Assembly: GCA_000431835.1 (NCBI GenBank)
Contig: HF987960.1
Coordinates: 1-64,000 of the forward strand
DNA length: 64,000 bases
Direction of reading: 5' to 3'
Origin: Succinatimonas sp. CAG:777
GTDB lineage: Bacteria > Pseudomonadota > Gammaproteobacteria > Enterobacterales > Succinivibrionaceae
Shown: positions 44,387 through 52,890 of the stretch, piece by piece
How the letters are laid out: each line of letters starts with the position of its first letter
Position numbering within the stretch: position 1 is the stretch's first letter
Program-made: the position numbers and the translations under genes
Notes under the pieces: model-generated
What the model was told of the DNA's origin: nothing
Database searches by the model: none
The model's input: only the letters and a program-made list of their open reading frames with translations

Positions 44387-44992
44387 TTAATCTTTAGCGA
44401 CTGTGTTTTTAACGATATCGGTTAATATTTCAGATGTCTTTTCGATACCAAAGCGACTAGAGTCAATCATCAGATGTCTATCGTCAAACTCACTAGTGCA
44501 CTCAGGACAATGCTTTCTTCTGTAAGCTGCACGAGCCTCATCAACAGTTTTGATTTGCTCTAAAGCTTTATCCTCATCCATTCCAAGTTCTTTAACACAG
44601 TTTTGTAAACGAGCTTCTAGTGGAGCATAGATGCAGATATTTAAAATGTTTTTTCTGTCTCTCAAAATACTGTCAGCACAGCGTCCTACGATGATGCAAG
44701 ACTCTTTGTCTGCATAATCCTGAATAATGTTCTTTTGAACTTCAAAAACATTATTGTGGATACTATAAACAGAGAAATCAAAAAGGTAAGTCTTTCTTAA
44801 GAAAAAGCTCTGACGACCTGGATTCTCATCATAGTGGCTAACTTCACCTTTCTGGAGACCTAGTCGTTTTGCAGCTTCTTTTACAATATCTCTATCAAGC
44901 AACTCAATACCTAAGTTAGATGCCATTTTTAGACCAATGGTTCTACCCATTGCAGCAAACTGTCTTGAGATGGTTACAACATAATGTGACAT
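44387..44992 (-). CDS. Cytidylate kinase-like family protein
   Basis: 201 residues of the Cytidylate_kin2 type: VVTISRQFAAMGRTIGLKMASNLGIELLDRDIV at the start, IIVGRCADSILRDR in the middle and DDRHLMIDSSRFGIEKT near the end. These proteins have a P-loop kinase fold with an unusual nucleotide loop, and their substrate is unknown. It starts 11 bases after the last ABC permease gene, so it belongs to that operon and may act on a compound linked to the transported amino acid; this link is inference. Confidence 0.82.
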   Translation of the reverse strand: MSHYVVTISRQFAAMGRTIGLKMASNLGIELLDRDIVKEAAKRLGLQKGEVSHYDENPGRQSFFLRKTYLFDFSVYSIHNNVFEVQKNIIQDYADKESCIIVGRCADSILRDRKNILNICIYAPLEARLQNCVKELGMDEDKALEQIKTVDEARAAYRRKHCPECTSEFDDRHLMIDSSRFGIEKTSEILTDIVKNTVAKD

Positions 44993-45003
44993 AGCTTACC
45001 TCA

Positions 45004-45786
45004 TTAAGCTTTTACAGCTGTAATTTTGATCTTGCTTTTTTTTGCGTTCAGGTGGCGTACAAATAATGATAGGCTGAAGTTAATAATAAAGTAGATTACA
45101 GCAGCACAACCATAAAGAACAAATACATCTGAAACGTTGATATTACCAATGCCATTATACATATTTGCAGAACTTAAAATCTGTCTTACACGTGACATAA
45201 GTTCAACTGTTGCTACGTTAGCAAGGTATGATGAATCTTTGATAGTAGTGATGATCTGACTTAACAGAGTAGGAACTACATTACGGATTGCTTGTGGCAG
45301 AATAATGTAAATCATAACCTGAACCACATTAAAGCCTTGTGAGTAACCAGCTTCAAACTGACCTTGAGGTATTGAGTTCAAACCACCTCGTATAATTTCA
45401 GCAATAACTGATGAAGTAAATAAGATTAAAGCAATTGAGGCTTTAAACAATAATTTTGTTTCGACTGTTGTTAGTCCGAAAAGCTTATGCGCAAAAATTG
45501 AAGGAACAGGGCAGAAAACTACACAAATGAAAATCCATAACAGTAAAGGAGTGTTACGGAAGATTTCAATGTAGGTAATAGCAAGGTATTTGAATACTCT
45601 GTACTTAGGAGCATTACAGTAGTTTCTTACTAAAGCTAAGATAGAACCGAAGATAACACCCAAGAATACAGCAATAGCAGAAATAATAACTGTAAACAGG
45701 GTACCTTTTAGAATATAAATAATAATGGCATTAATGCTTAGAATATGAAAGCTTGCCATCCATTCTTGTAATAGTGAAGTTTCCAT
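45004..45786 (-). CDS. Polar amino-acid ABC transporter permease (second)
   Basis: 260 residues with five to six transmembrane helices. His/Glu/Gln/Arg permease family signature: FRNTPLLLWIF and the EAA loop FEAGYSQGFNVVQVMIYIILPQAIRN. It forms a heterodimer with the preceding permease. GltK-like by context. Confidence 0.9.
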   Translation of the reverse strand: METSLLQEWMASFHILSINAIIIYILKGTLFTVIISAIAVFLGVIFGSILALVRNYCNAPKYRVFKYLAITYIEIFRNTPLLLWIFICVVFCPVPSIFAHKLFGLTTVETKLLFKASIALILFTSSVIAEIIRGGLNSIPQGQFEAGYSQGFNVVQVMIYIILPQAIRNVVPTLLSQIITTIKDSSYLANVATVELMSRVRQILSSANMYNGIGNINVSDVFVLYGCAAVIYFIINFSLSLFVRHLNAKKSKIKITAVKA

Positions 45787-45794
45787 GGTATCTC

Positions 45795-46496
45795 CTATTT
45801 GGCAGTTGGTGTCATTCTGTCACGCTTCTTTAAGTTATTTTCCCAACTTGAAGCCATCTTTGACAGAGGGTAACAGAAGATAAAGAACAGAACACCACAT
45901 ACTAAATATGCAGGTCCATATGCACCACCGGTGCTTGCACCTGTTACAAAACTGTAGGTTAGAGAAATTAAATCAGAACCACCAATAATGTACAAGCAGG
46001 AGGTATTTTTAATTAGGTTTACAACCTGATTTACCATTGGAGGCAGGATGATCTTAATACTCTGAGGCAAAATGATGTAGTACATGGTACCAAAGTAATT
46101 GAAACCTTGAGTATAGGCTGCTTCAAACTGACCTTTGTTAATTGACTGAATGCCTGCTCTGATAACCTCTGCCATGTAAGCTCCATGGTAAATTCCAATA
46201 GAGATAATACCTGACATCAAAATTCCGATACTGTGTCCTGAGAATGACAAAGCATAGTATAAAAAACAGATCTGAAGCAATAGAGGGGTATTTTGAACAA
46301 ACTCAACATAAACACGAGCAATGGCAGCAAGAGCATTTTTTCCAGATGTAGCCATCAGTCCAAAGATAATGCCTAGACATAAAGATATAAGCAAGGCTGA
46401 CAGAGAAACTCCTATTGTGGTTAAAAAACCTAAAATAAAAGTTTCTTTAAAGTGCCAAACCATCATCCAAGCATCTAAAGAAAATAAGTTGCCCAT
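45795..46496 (-). CDS. Polar amino-acid ABC transporter permease (first)
   Basis: 233 residues, five transmembrane helices, with FVQNTPLLLQICFLYYAL and the EAA loop FEAAYTQGFNYFGTMYYIILPQSIKI. The ATG at 46496 is chosen because AAGGA lies 8 bases upstream; an ATG at 46517 sits directly against a GC-rich hairpin. GltJ-like by context. Confidence 0.9.
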   Translation of the reverse strand: MGNLFSLDAWMMVWHFKETFILGFLTTIGVSLSALLISLCLGIIFGLMATSGKNALAAIARVYVEFVQNTPLLLQICFLYYALSFSGHSIGILMSGIISIGIYHGAYMAEVIRAGIQSINKGQFEAAYTQGFNYFGTMYYIILPQSIKIILPPMVNQVVNLIKNTSCLYIIGGSDLISLTYSFVTGASTGGAYGPAYLVCGVLFFIFCYPLSKMASSWENNLKKRDRMTPTAK

Positions 46497-46517
46497 TGAC
46501 TTATCCTTTTTAAACAT

Positions 46518-46541
46518 GGTTGCCCCTAAAAAGGGGCAACC
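46518..46541 (-). promoter_or_regulatory. Stable intercistronic hairpin between binding protein and permease genes
   Basis: Perfect 9-bp GC-rich stem GGTTGCCCC/GGGGCAACC with a 6-base loop, placed after the binding-protein gene. In such operons a hairpin here usually protects the upstream message and gives an excess of binding protein over permease. Confidence 0.65.
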
Positions 46542-46606
46542 TACTAACTTTTTATTTGAAGTTAACTTATTTAACTTATCAAGTTAAACAAATCTAAAAT
46601 TGAAAA

Positions 46607-47455
46607 TTATAGATTGTTCTCTTTGATTAGCTTCTCAATGGTGCCATCAGCTAACCATTTCTTGATTAAGCCATCTATGAAGGCTGATAAGCCTGAACCT
46701 TTCTTAGTTACAACGCCGTACTCTTGTGGAGCGAACTTCTCATCAATGAAACCACGGCTTGGAGTCTTGTAAATGTTCAGAATTGACTTATCAACACAGA
46801 ATGCCTGAACTTCGTTTGCTGCTAATGCTGTTGAGATTGCAGGATAGTTATCAAACTGGTGGAACTTAACACCTTCTGTCCAGGTCGCAGGATCGAACTT
46901 ATCAGCATTAAAGTTCTTGCCATCTAGGATCTTGTTATCGATCATAGCCTGAACTAAAGCTTTTGCTGAGGTTGAACCTGATGAAACACCCACAGTCTTA
47001 CCAAGTAAGTCCTTTAAGTGGTGGATTTCACTCTTATTCTCAACTAGTACAGATACAGCATCCTGATAGTATGGTGTTGAGAAATCCCAGTTCTTTTTAC
47101 GCTCTGGTGTAATGGTGAAGGTTGCTAATACGCAGTCTAGATCACCTGAATCAATTAACTCTGATCTGGTTGCTGCTGTAACTGCTGTAAACTCAACTTC
47201 AACATCTTCACCAATTTCTTTAGCAATTAAAGTTGCTAAGGTATCTTCAAAACCGGTGTACTCGCCTGATAAAGGATCTTTTACAGAGAAACCTACAACA
47301 TCGTTCTTAACACCGACACGTAGAACGCCTCTGTCCTGAATAGCTTTGATTTCTTTTACGTCAGATGGTGCTTCTGCTGAAGCAGTTGAAGCAAATGTAG
47401 CAATACCTAAGGCAGCCGCAACGCCTAAAGAAAGTAAATTTTTTAATGATTTCAT
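46607..47455 (-). CDS. Periplasmic amino-acid binding protein (glutamate/aspartate type)
   Basis: 282 residues with a signal peptide ending at ASTASA. SBP_bac_3 fold: GVLRVGVKNDVVGFSVKDP, YTGFEDTLATLIAKEIG, ATFTITPERKKNWDFSTPYY (the usual acidic or aromatic amino-acid pocket segment) and GKTVGVSSGSTS. Closest in type to the Glu/Asp/cystine binders such as PEB1a; the exact ligand is uncertain. Confidence 0.88.
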   Translation of the reverse strand: MKSLKNLLSLGVAAALGIATFASTASAEAPSDVKEIKAIQDRGVLRVGVKNDVVGFSVKDPLSGEYTGFEDTLATLIAKEIGEDVEVEFTAVTAATRSELIDSGDLDCVLATFTITPERKKNWDFSTPYYQDAVSVLVENKSEIHHLKDLLGKTVGVSSGSTSAKALVQAMIDNKILDGKNFNADKFDPATWTEGVKFHQFDNYPAISTALAANEVQAFCVDKSILNIYKTPSRGFIDEKFAPQEYGVVTKKGSGLSAFIDGLIKKWLADGTIEKLIKENNL

Positions 47456-47486
47456 AAGAGCTCCTTAAAGCATAATCGTAATGAAA

Positions 47487-48215
47487 TTAGTGTTTTAATA
47501 TCTTGCCTAAGAACTGTTTTACTCGTTCATTCTTAGGATCTGTAAAGAAGTGTTCAGGTGTACCTTCTTCAAGAATAGTTCCGTCTGCCATGAATACCAC
47601 ACGGTCAGCAACCTGACGGGCAAATCCCATCTCATGAGTAACTACAACCATGGTGATATTTGATTCTTTAGCAAGCTTTATCATAACATCTAGAACTTCC
47701 TGAATGGTTTCAGGATCTAGTGCAGATGTTGGCTCATCGAACAGAATGATCTTTGTTTGGGCACATAATGCTCTTGCAATCGCAATTCTTTGTTGCTGAC
47801 CACCTGATAGAGTAGTTGGATAAACATGAGCTTTATCTTTTAAACCTACAACCTCAAGATAGTGCATTGCTAATTTTTCAGCTTCTTCCTTGCTCTTATG
47901 GAAGATCTTGATTGGTGCCAGAGTTAAATTGTGCAAAACATCTAGATGAGGGTAAAGGTTGAACTGTTGGAATACCATAGACATGTATTCACGAATAAGT
48001 TTAGTTTTGTTTTTTTGTGTTAGCTCTTTTCCATCAATGTAAACATGACCTGATGTTGGTGTTTCCAGAAAGTTCATACAACGAACTGTAGTAGATTTTC
48101 CTGAGCCTGATGGTCCAATAATAACTAGTTTCTCACCTTCGGCAACTTCTAGACTTACATCTTTGAGTACGTGCAAGTCACCGTAGAATTTATTTATGTG
48201 GTCTAGTTTAATCAT
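47487..48215 (-). CDS. Polar amino-acid ABC transporter ATP-binding protein
   Basis: 242 residues of the GlnQ/GltL/HisP type. Walker A IGPSGSGKST (about residue 33), Q-loop MVFQQFNLYPH, signature TLSGGQQQRIAIARAL and Walker B IILFDEPTSALDPE. It is the first gene of the operon, followed by the binding protein, the two permeases and the kinase-like gene. Confidence 0.94.
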   Translation of the reverse strand: MIKLDHINKFYGDLHVLKDVSLEVAEGEKLVIIGPSGSGKSTTVRCMNFLETPTSGHVYIDGKELTQKNKTKLIREYMSMVFQQFNLYPHLDVLHNLTLAPIKIFHKSKEEAEKLAMHYLEVVGLKDKAHVYPTTLSGGQQQRIAIARALCAQTKIILFDEPTSALDPETIQEVLDVMIKLAKESNITMVVVTHEMGFARQVADRVVFMADGTILEEGTPEHFFTDPKNERVKQFLGKILKH

Positions 48216-48479
48216 AGTAAGTACTTTTACCTTTTATAAAATTAGCGGTCAGTTCATAAAGAATGCGTCTAAAATAACAATTTCACTGACCTTATTAGTT
48301 GATAATATCATTAGCAATCAATTCCCACTATTTTAAATACAAAATGCACTGTTATATAGCATAATTAGTTTATGTAGGGCGACTTTTGCACTTATGTGAT
48401 GATTTATAGAAATGAGATTTTGTAAGCTTGAGTTGAAATTTACTCAAGCTTGTATGAAGAATGAGAATAGACAGGTGAT

Positions 48480-49416
48480 TTAGCTTGTCTTAAAGCGTTT
48501 TGCTTCATACATTCTTTGTTCTGCAATTTGGATGAATTTCTTAATATCAATGTCACTTTCGTCTATGCTAAAAGTCTTAGAGACTAATGATAATGACATG
48601 TGTTTAATTAAATATCTACTATATTTATCAGTAAGAGCATGAAGTCTAGTTAAACGAGTTCTTACTTCATATTTGTCATGTGTTTTAATATGACAAAAAA
48701 ACACATCTCCGTCGGTTCTGTATATAACACCGATCTTCTTTAGACTTGTTTGAACAATATTTGCAACCGCTTTTATACTTTCATCACCATTACTGAGTCC
48801 TAGAGCATCATTGATAAATTTTAATCCATTGATATCAATAACAACAAAGGTGATGAATTTACCTCCATGAGGACGAAGATGATAGCTAGAAAAATCGCAT
48901 TTAATCAGATCCATATCGTAATCATAAGCTGATCTGTTTAGTACGTCCGTGAGAGGATCATGTCTGATAATATTACTAATGAGTTCTTTCTTGTGTTTTA
49001 ACTTAGTAATATCCATGAATGCTGATTGGACACTTATGTAATGACCTCTGTCATCATCGCCTTTATTAAGCGCAATAGCATTTGACATAAGAAAGATTGT
49101 TTTATGCATAAAATTAACGATTTCAAGCTCAAACTGAATCTCATCTTTTGTTTTAGATAACTGTGAGTAAATATTCTTTAATACAGCTTTGTACTTTGGA
49201 GTTACAAGATCTTCAAAATCAGTAACAGATTTTGTAAAGCTGTCTAAGTTAATACCAACAATTCTTTCACATTCACTGTTAAATTGCTCAACCACGATAT
49301 GATTCGTAGTATTACTTTTTGCTCATAAATTCTAAATGCAGCTATACCACAATCAATGGTATGAAAAAGTGTATCTACGTCTATTGAAATACCATCTAAT
49401 GCTAGAGTTAAACTCA
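48480..49416 (-). pseudogene. PAS-GGDEF protein with frameshift and degenerate active site
   Basis: The 3' part (GTG 49295 to 48480) encodes half of a PAS domain and a GGDEF domain (HDPLTDVLNRSAYDYDM ... VVIDINGLKFINDALG). The GGDEF motif reads DGDVF (RTDGDVF), so the catalytic Glu is Val and cyclase activity is doubtful. The missing PAS start lies upstream in another phase from ATG 49416 (LFHTIDCGIAAFRIYEQK). Adding one A to the A5 run (T5 at 49316-49320 on the plus strand) joins both into about 312 residues. It is either a pseudogene or a slippage-controlled gene. Confidence 0.72.
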
Positions 49417-49428
49417 TTAAAGATCTTG

Positions 49429-49451
49429 ATAATAGTAATAATTACTATTAT
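49429..49451. promoter_or_regulatory. AT-rich 11+1+11 palindrome upstream of the GGDEF gene
   Basis: ATAATAGTAAT and its exact reverse complement flank a single A, ending 13 bases from the predicted original ATG (49416). It may be an operator or simply part of the AT-rich leader. Confidence 0.35.
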
Positions 49452-49578
49452 TATAGATTTTAAAATTTTGCTTGGTTTAAATATTCTTAAAAATTAGTTA
49501 CGCAAATAGCATAATGTTTGTTAAGGATATGCAGATTAAAATATTTATTGATGGAGAGGAGATAAGATGTGGAAATGA

Positions 49579-49602
49579 AAAAGATCCTCGAAAGGATCTT
49601 TT
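49579..49602 (-). terminator. dsbB terminator
   Basis: 10-bp stem AAAAGATCCT/AGGATCTTTT with a tetraloop, followed by TTTCATTT on the minus strand, 8 bases after the dsbB stop. Confidence 0.85.
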
Positions 49603-49609
49603 AAAAACG

Positions 49610-50167
49610 TTACTTATACAATCTATCAAAGTTACTTGTTTTCTTTTTTACAAAGAAACTGATTAACATTAGGATGGCAATAACAGTAGCACTTGCAAAT
49701 GCGATTAAGATCCAAAATGGCATGCTCTGTCCTAAAAGCTCCCAATCAAGCTTATCAGAACATAAACCTAATGGTTTAAACATCCAAGGAGCAATGGTGT
49801 CTAGAGGTAAAAAGTCAGGAAATTGAGCTTCTAGCTTACAGGTATTACCAAATAAAGAAGTACTGGTGTAGGCTCTGTAGTGTTCCCATGTTACTAAAAG
49901 TCCACCAATAGCACTTGCTAAGAATCCAGCAGCACATAAGAATCTTACAATAACATAATTTGCAGCCATTGCGCCTATGAAACCTGCCACAACAAAACCT
50001 AAGAAATAAGCTCTCTCGTAAACGCAGTTAACACATGGATTTAAATGCAATTCGTACTGAAAATAAAGACCGCAAGCCTCTAGCGCAATTCCTGATAGGA
50101 AAAGCAAAAACCAGCAGAATCTTGATGCGCAAATACTTTTAAATAGTTGTAACAAGGTAGACTCCAA
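49610..50167 (-). CDS. dsbB: Disulfide bond formation protein DsbB
   Basis: Inner-membrane quinone reductase that reoxidises DsbA. 185 residues, four transmembrane helices; periplasmic Cys pairs in NPCVNCVYERAYF and between CKLEAQFPDFLPLD and KPLGLCSD. Its position next to nhaB is the same as in E. coli. The presence of a quinone-linked oxidant system in a probable anaerobe suggests menaquinone use. Confidence 0.95.
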   Translation of the reverse strand: MESTLLQLFKSICASRFCWFLLFLSGIALEACGLYFQYELHLNPCVNCVYERAYFLGFVVAGFIGAMAANYVIVRFLCAAGFLASAIGGLLVTWEHYRAYTSTSLFGNTCKLEAQFPDFLPLDTIAPWMFKPLGLCSDKLDWELLGQSMPFWILIAFASATVIAILMLISFFVKKKTSNFDRLYK

Positions 50168-50276
50168 TTTATTTATTATTCTGTAAGGTTACCGGCGCTA
50201 ATAATATCATTTTGTATAGCAATATTATTAGAGTTAAGGCTCATTATTGTGCAATTTTTATCTTTTGAATAAAAAA

Positions 50277-50296
50277 GGCTCTGCAAATGCAGAGCC
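50277..50296 (-). terminator. nhaB terminator
   Basis: Perfect 8-bp stem GGCTCTGC/GCAGAGCC with loop AAAT, followed by TTTTTTATT on the minus strand. Confidence 0.9.
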
Positions 50297-50319
50297 AAGT
50301 TAATAAATTTAAAGGCAGA

Positions 50320-51900
50320 TTACTTAATCTGACCTTGGATTAACTCAATTGAAGCACCGTGAACCCAACCTTCACGAATTAACCAACCGGTTAGTTCTGG
50401 CATCAAGAACCAGGTTGCAAGAAGACCTACAACAGTTAACACGATAGTATATGGTAATGCCATGTACATCATCTTAAAGTAAGGTAATCTGATTAAAGCT
50501 GCAATAGGTGAAGTCAATAAGAATAAGAATGCAGCCTGACCGTTAGGAGTTGCAACTGAAGGTAAGTTTGTGCCAGCGTTGATTGCAATTGCTAACTCGT
50601 CAAATTGTTCAGGTGTAATTACACCATTTAATAAAGAATCACGAACCTGTTCAATATAAATGGTGGCTACGAATACGTTATCAGATACTGATGAAATGAT
50701 ACCGTTTGCCATATAGAAGATAGGTAAGTGTAACTCTTTAGGAGTGGAGAATACCCATGCAATAATTGGATCAAACAGTTTCTGTGTTGAAATTACTGTT
50801 ACGACAGTAAAGAAAACGCATAATAAAGCGCAGAAAGGCATTGATTCAGTGAAAGCTTTACCAACAGGACCTTCTGAAGTAATACCGCAAAGAGCTGTTG
50901 CTAAAATGATAACAGATAGACCGATAACACCTACAGATGCTAAGTGGAAACCTAAAGCTACAACTAACCAGATTACACAGCAAAACTGAACAATAAGATT
51001 TAACTTATCGCGCTTGGTTAATGACTTAGTCTGCTCTTCATCCTTCTTTACCATGATGTCATAAACAGCCTGAGGCATCTTATGACCATAACCAAAGAGT
51101 TTGAAGTGCTCAACGATAAAGCATGTAATTAAACCACAAACTAAAACAGGAACTGAGATTGGGGCCATGCGTAATGCATAATCGATAAATTTCCATCCGC
51201 AAACATCGCCGATGATTAAGTTCTGAGGCTCACCAACAATTGTACATACGCCACCTAAGGTAGTACCTACAGCTGAATGCATCAAAATGCTACGTAAGAA
51301 AGCTCTGAACTCATCTAAGCTCTTTTTGTGCTCTTCAGGTACGATGCTGTCGTTATTAGCGAGCATAGACATTGCATTGTTATCTGTGATGATTGACATG
51401 TACAGCTGATATAAACCAACGCAAGTAGAAATAATGATAGCAAGAACTGTTAAAGCATCAACGAAAGCTGACAAAATAGCTGACATGAAACAGAACATTA
51501 AAGCTAAAAGCACACTTGATCTTACTTTTACCAATAGCTTAGTAAAGAAGAACAGCAAGAAATCACGAACGAAGTGAATACCTGCAACCATGAACATCAG
51601 CAGCATGATTACTTCAAGATTGGATTCAATCTCTTTTGTAACATGGTGCATATCGCACATGCCGATAAAGCAAGCTTCAATTACTAAAAGACCACCAGCC
51701 TCAAGAGGGTAGCAGTCAAGAGCCATAGCAAGAGTGAAAATGAATTCAATAACCAATAACCAACCTGCTACAAACAGTGAGTATTGTGCAACGATTGGGT
51801 TTATGATTAAGAAAGCAATAATTACATTTTTATACCAAGCTGGAGCGCTGCCTAAAAAGTTAAGCACGCCTGCCTTGGCATAACTGATTGATGTGCTCAT
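50320..51900 (-). CDS. nhaB: Na+/H+ antiporter NhaB
   Basis: 526-residue inner-membrane antiporter with about twelve helices that expels sodium for protons. Recognised from PLEAGGLLVIEACFIGM, FVDALTVLAIIISTCVGLYQLY, VCTIVGEPQNLIIGDVCGW and the late NLPSVATPNGQAAFLFLLTS region, all typical of NhaB. GAGG precedes the ATG. It is separated from dsbB by a strong terminator, so the two are neighbours but not one transcript. Confidence 0.95.
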   Translation of the reverse strand: MSTSISYAKAGVLNFLGSAPAWYKNVIIAFLIINPIVAQYSLFVAGWLLVIEFIFTLAMALDCYPLEAGGLLVIEACFIGMCDMHHVTKEIESNLEVIMLLMFMVAGIHFVRDFLLFFFTKLLVKVRSSVLLALMFCFMSAILSAFVDALTVLAIIISTCVGLYQLYMSIITDNNAMSMLANNDSIVPEEHKKSLDEFRAFLRSILMHSAVGTTLGGVCTIVGEPQNLIIGDVCGWKFIDYALRMAPISVPVLVCGLITCFIVEHFKLFGYGHKMPQAVYDIMVKKDEEQTKSLTKRDKLNLIVQFCCVIWLVVALGFHLASVGVIGLSVIILATALCGITSEGPVGKAFTESMPFCALLCVFFTVVTVISTQKLFDPIIAWVFSTPKELHLPIFYMANGIISSVSDNVFVATIYIEQVRDSLLNGVITPEQFDELAIAINAGTNLPSVATPNGQAAFLFLLTSPIAALIRLPYFKMMYMALPYTIVLTVVGLLATWFLMPELTGWLIREGWVHGASIELIQGQIK

Positions 51901-52007
51901 ATAACCTCAGTTTTTAAAGTAGCGTTTATCACATTGGCAGTCATCATTTAGCTGTGAATATGATAAGCAGTGATACAGACTAATTGTCTAAAAAATAGTC
52001 AAAGTAA

Positions 52008-52043
52008 AATGTCAGTGAATTATATTCTTTATCAGCTGACATT
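52008..52043 (-). terminator. Terminator of the small membrane protein gene
   Basis: AATGTCAG/CTGACATT with a 20-base loop and a short U-rich tail on the minus strand, about 70 bases after the stop at 52111. Confidence 0.5.
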
Positions 52044-52110
52044 AAAAGAAAATTTTTTACATTGTGCGATTATTGATACAAAACAGTTTTTAGAATATAA
52101 AAAGTATTTT

Positions 52111-52884
52111 TTAATTCCTAAACTTAAGTTTTTCTCTTATGTTTAGAGCACAAAATGTAAATAAATTTAGTGCATATATAGAAATATGCAAAACAAAAAT
52201 TCTTATGACCATAAAAGTTATAGCTGGATCAAAATTATCTTTACCAAGAATATAACCTTCAATATGCAGTAATTTATATTTTGCAAAGTAGGTCTCAATG
52301 ATTGCGAAGACATAAATGAGAGCTACGGTAAACAGAATATACACAGGCAGATTTCTGAAAATAGTGCTAAAAACTATCTTCAGAGGATGTTCTGTTGAGA
52401 CTCTCCTGTCTACGTCATAGGCCTTAATAAAGCTGTAAGCCATAATTATGATTTGTAAAATAATAATTGTTACAGCAATTGTGCTTATAAGCGTTGTAAG
52501 AGCGTGAGAATATTCTAATTGCTCTGGTGTAGCTATCTGCAATGTTGGATTTCTAACAGCTTTGTACTTATATACTTCAATGAATTCACTTGCTTTGTAA
52601 CAGAAATATCGGAAAAGGGCTGTTAGACCTAATAGATAAAGAATTTCTGTACCTAGCATTGCCTTAAAATCAAATTTAAGACCTTTTTTGAAGGATAAAA
52701 TCTTGTCATTTTGTTTTGAGAAAACATGGTACAAGAAGAAAGTTGTTAATGAAGGAAAGAGTAAAGTTAAAGGTACAGTCACAACACATGATAAAGGCTG
52801 CAATGCACCTTTTAGTAAGGCTATAAAAATGCCGCCCGCATTTACTCGGTGCGGGCGGATTTCACTAATGTTATTCAATGTCAT
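52111..52884 (-). CDS. Multi-spanning membrane protein of unknown function
   Basis: Up to 257 residues with about five hydrophobic segments (around 25-50, 75-95, 128-150, 175-195 and 225-245) and basic loops. No family recognised. The 5' end is doubtful: codons 10-20 coincide with the GC-rich terminator of the upstream transporter gene. Translation may begin later, for example at an in-frame TTG near 52802 or GTG near 52784, giving about 220 residues. Confidence 0.55.
   Translation of the reverse strand: MTLNNISEIRPHRVNAGGIFIALLKGALQPLSCVVTVPLTLLFPSLTTFFLYHVFSKQNDKILSFKKGLKFDFKAMLGTEILYLLGLTALFRYFCYKASEFIEVYKYKAVRNPTLQIATPEQLEYSHALTTLISTIAVTIIILQIIIMAYSFIKAYDVDRRVSTEHPLKIVFSTIFRNLPVYILFTVALIYVFAIIETYFAKYKLLHIEGYILGKDNFDPAITFMVIRIFVLHISIYALNLFTFCALNIREKLKFRN
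52825..52858 (-). terminator. Terminator of the YidE-type transporter gene
   Basis: Perfect 9-bp GC stem CCGCCCGCA/TGCGGGCGG followed by ATTTTT on the minus strand, 33 bases after the transporter stop. It lies inside the annotated 5' end of the next gene. Confidence 0.8.
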
Positions 52885-52890
52885 CTATTA

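Noticed and set aside
48424..48451. AAGCTTGAGT/ACTCAAGCTT hairpin as terminator
   Set aside because: Stem is perfect but there is no U tract on either strand, so I do not call it a terminator.
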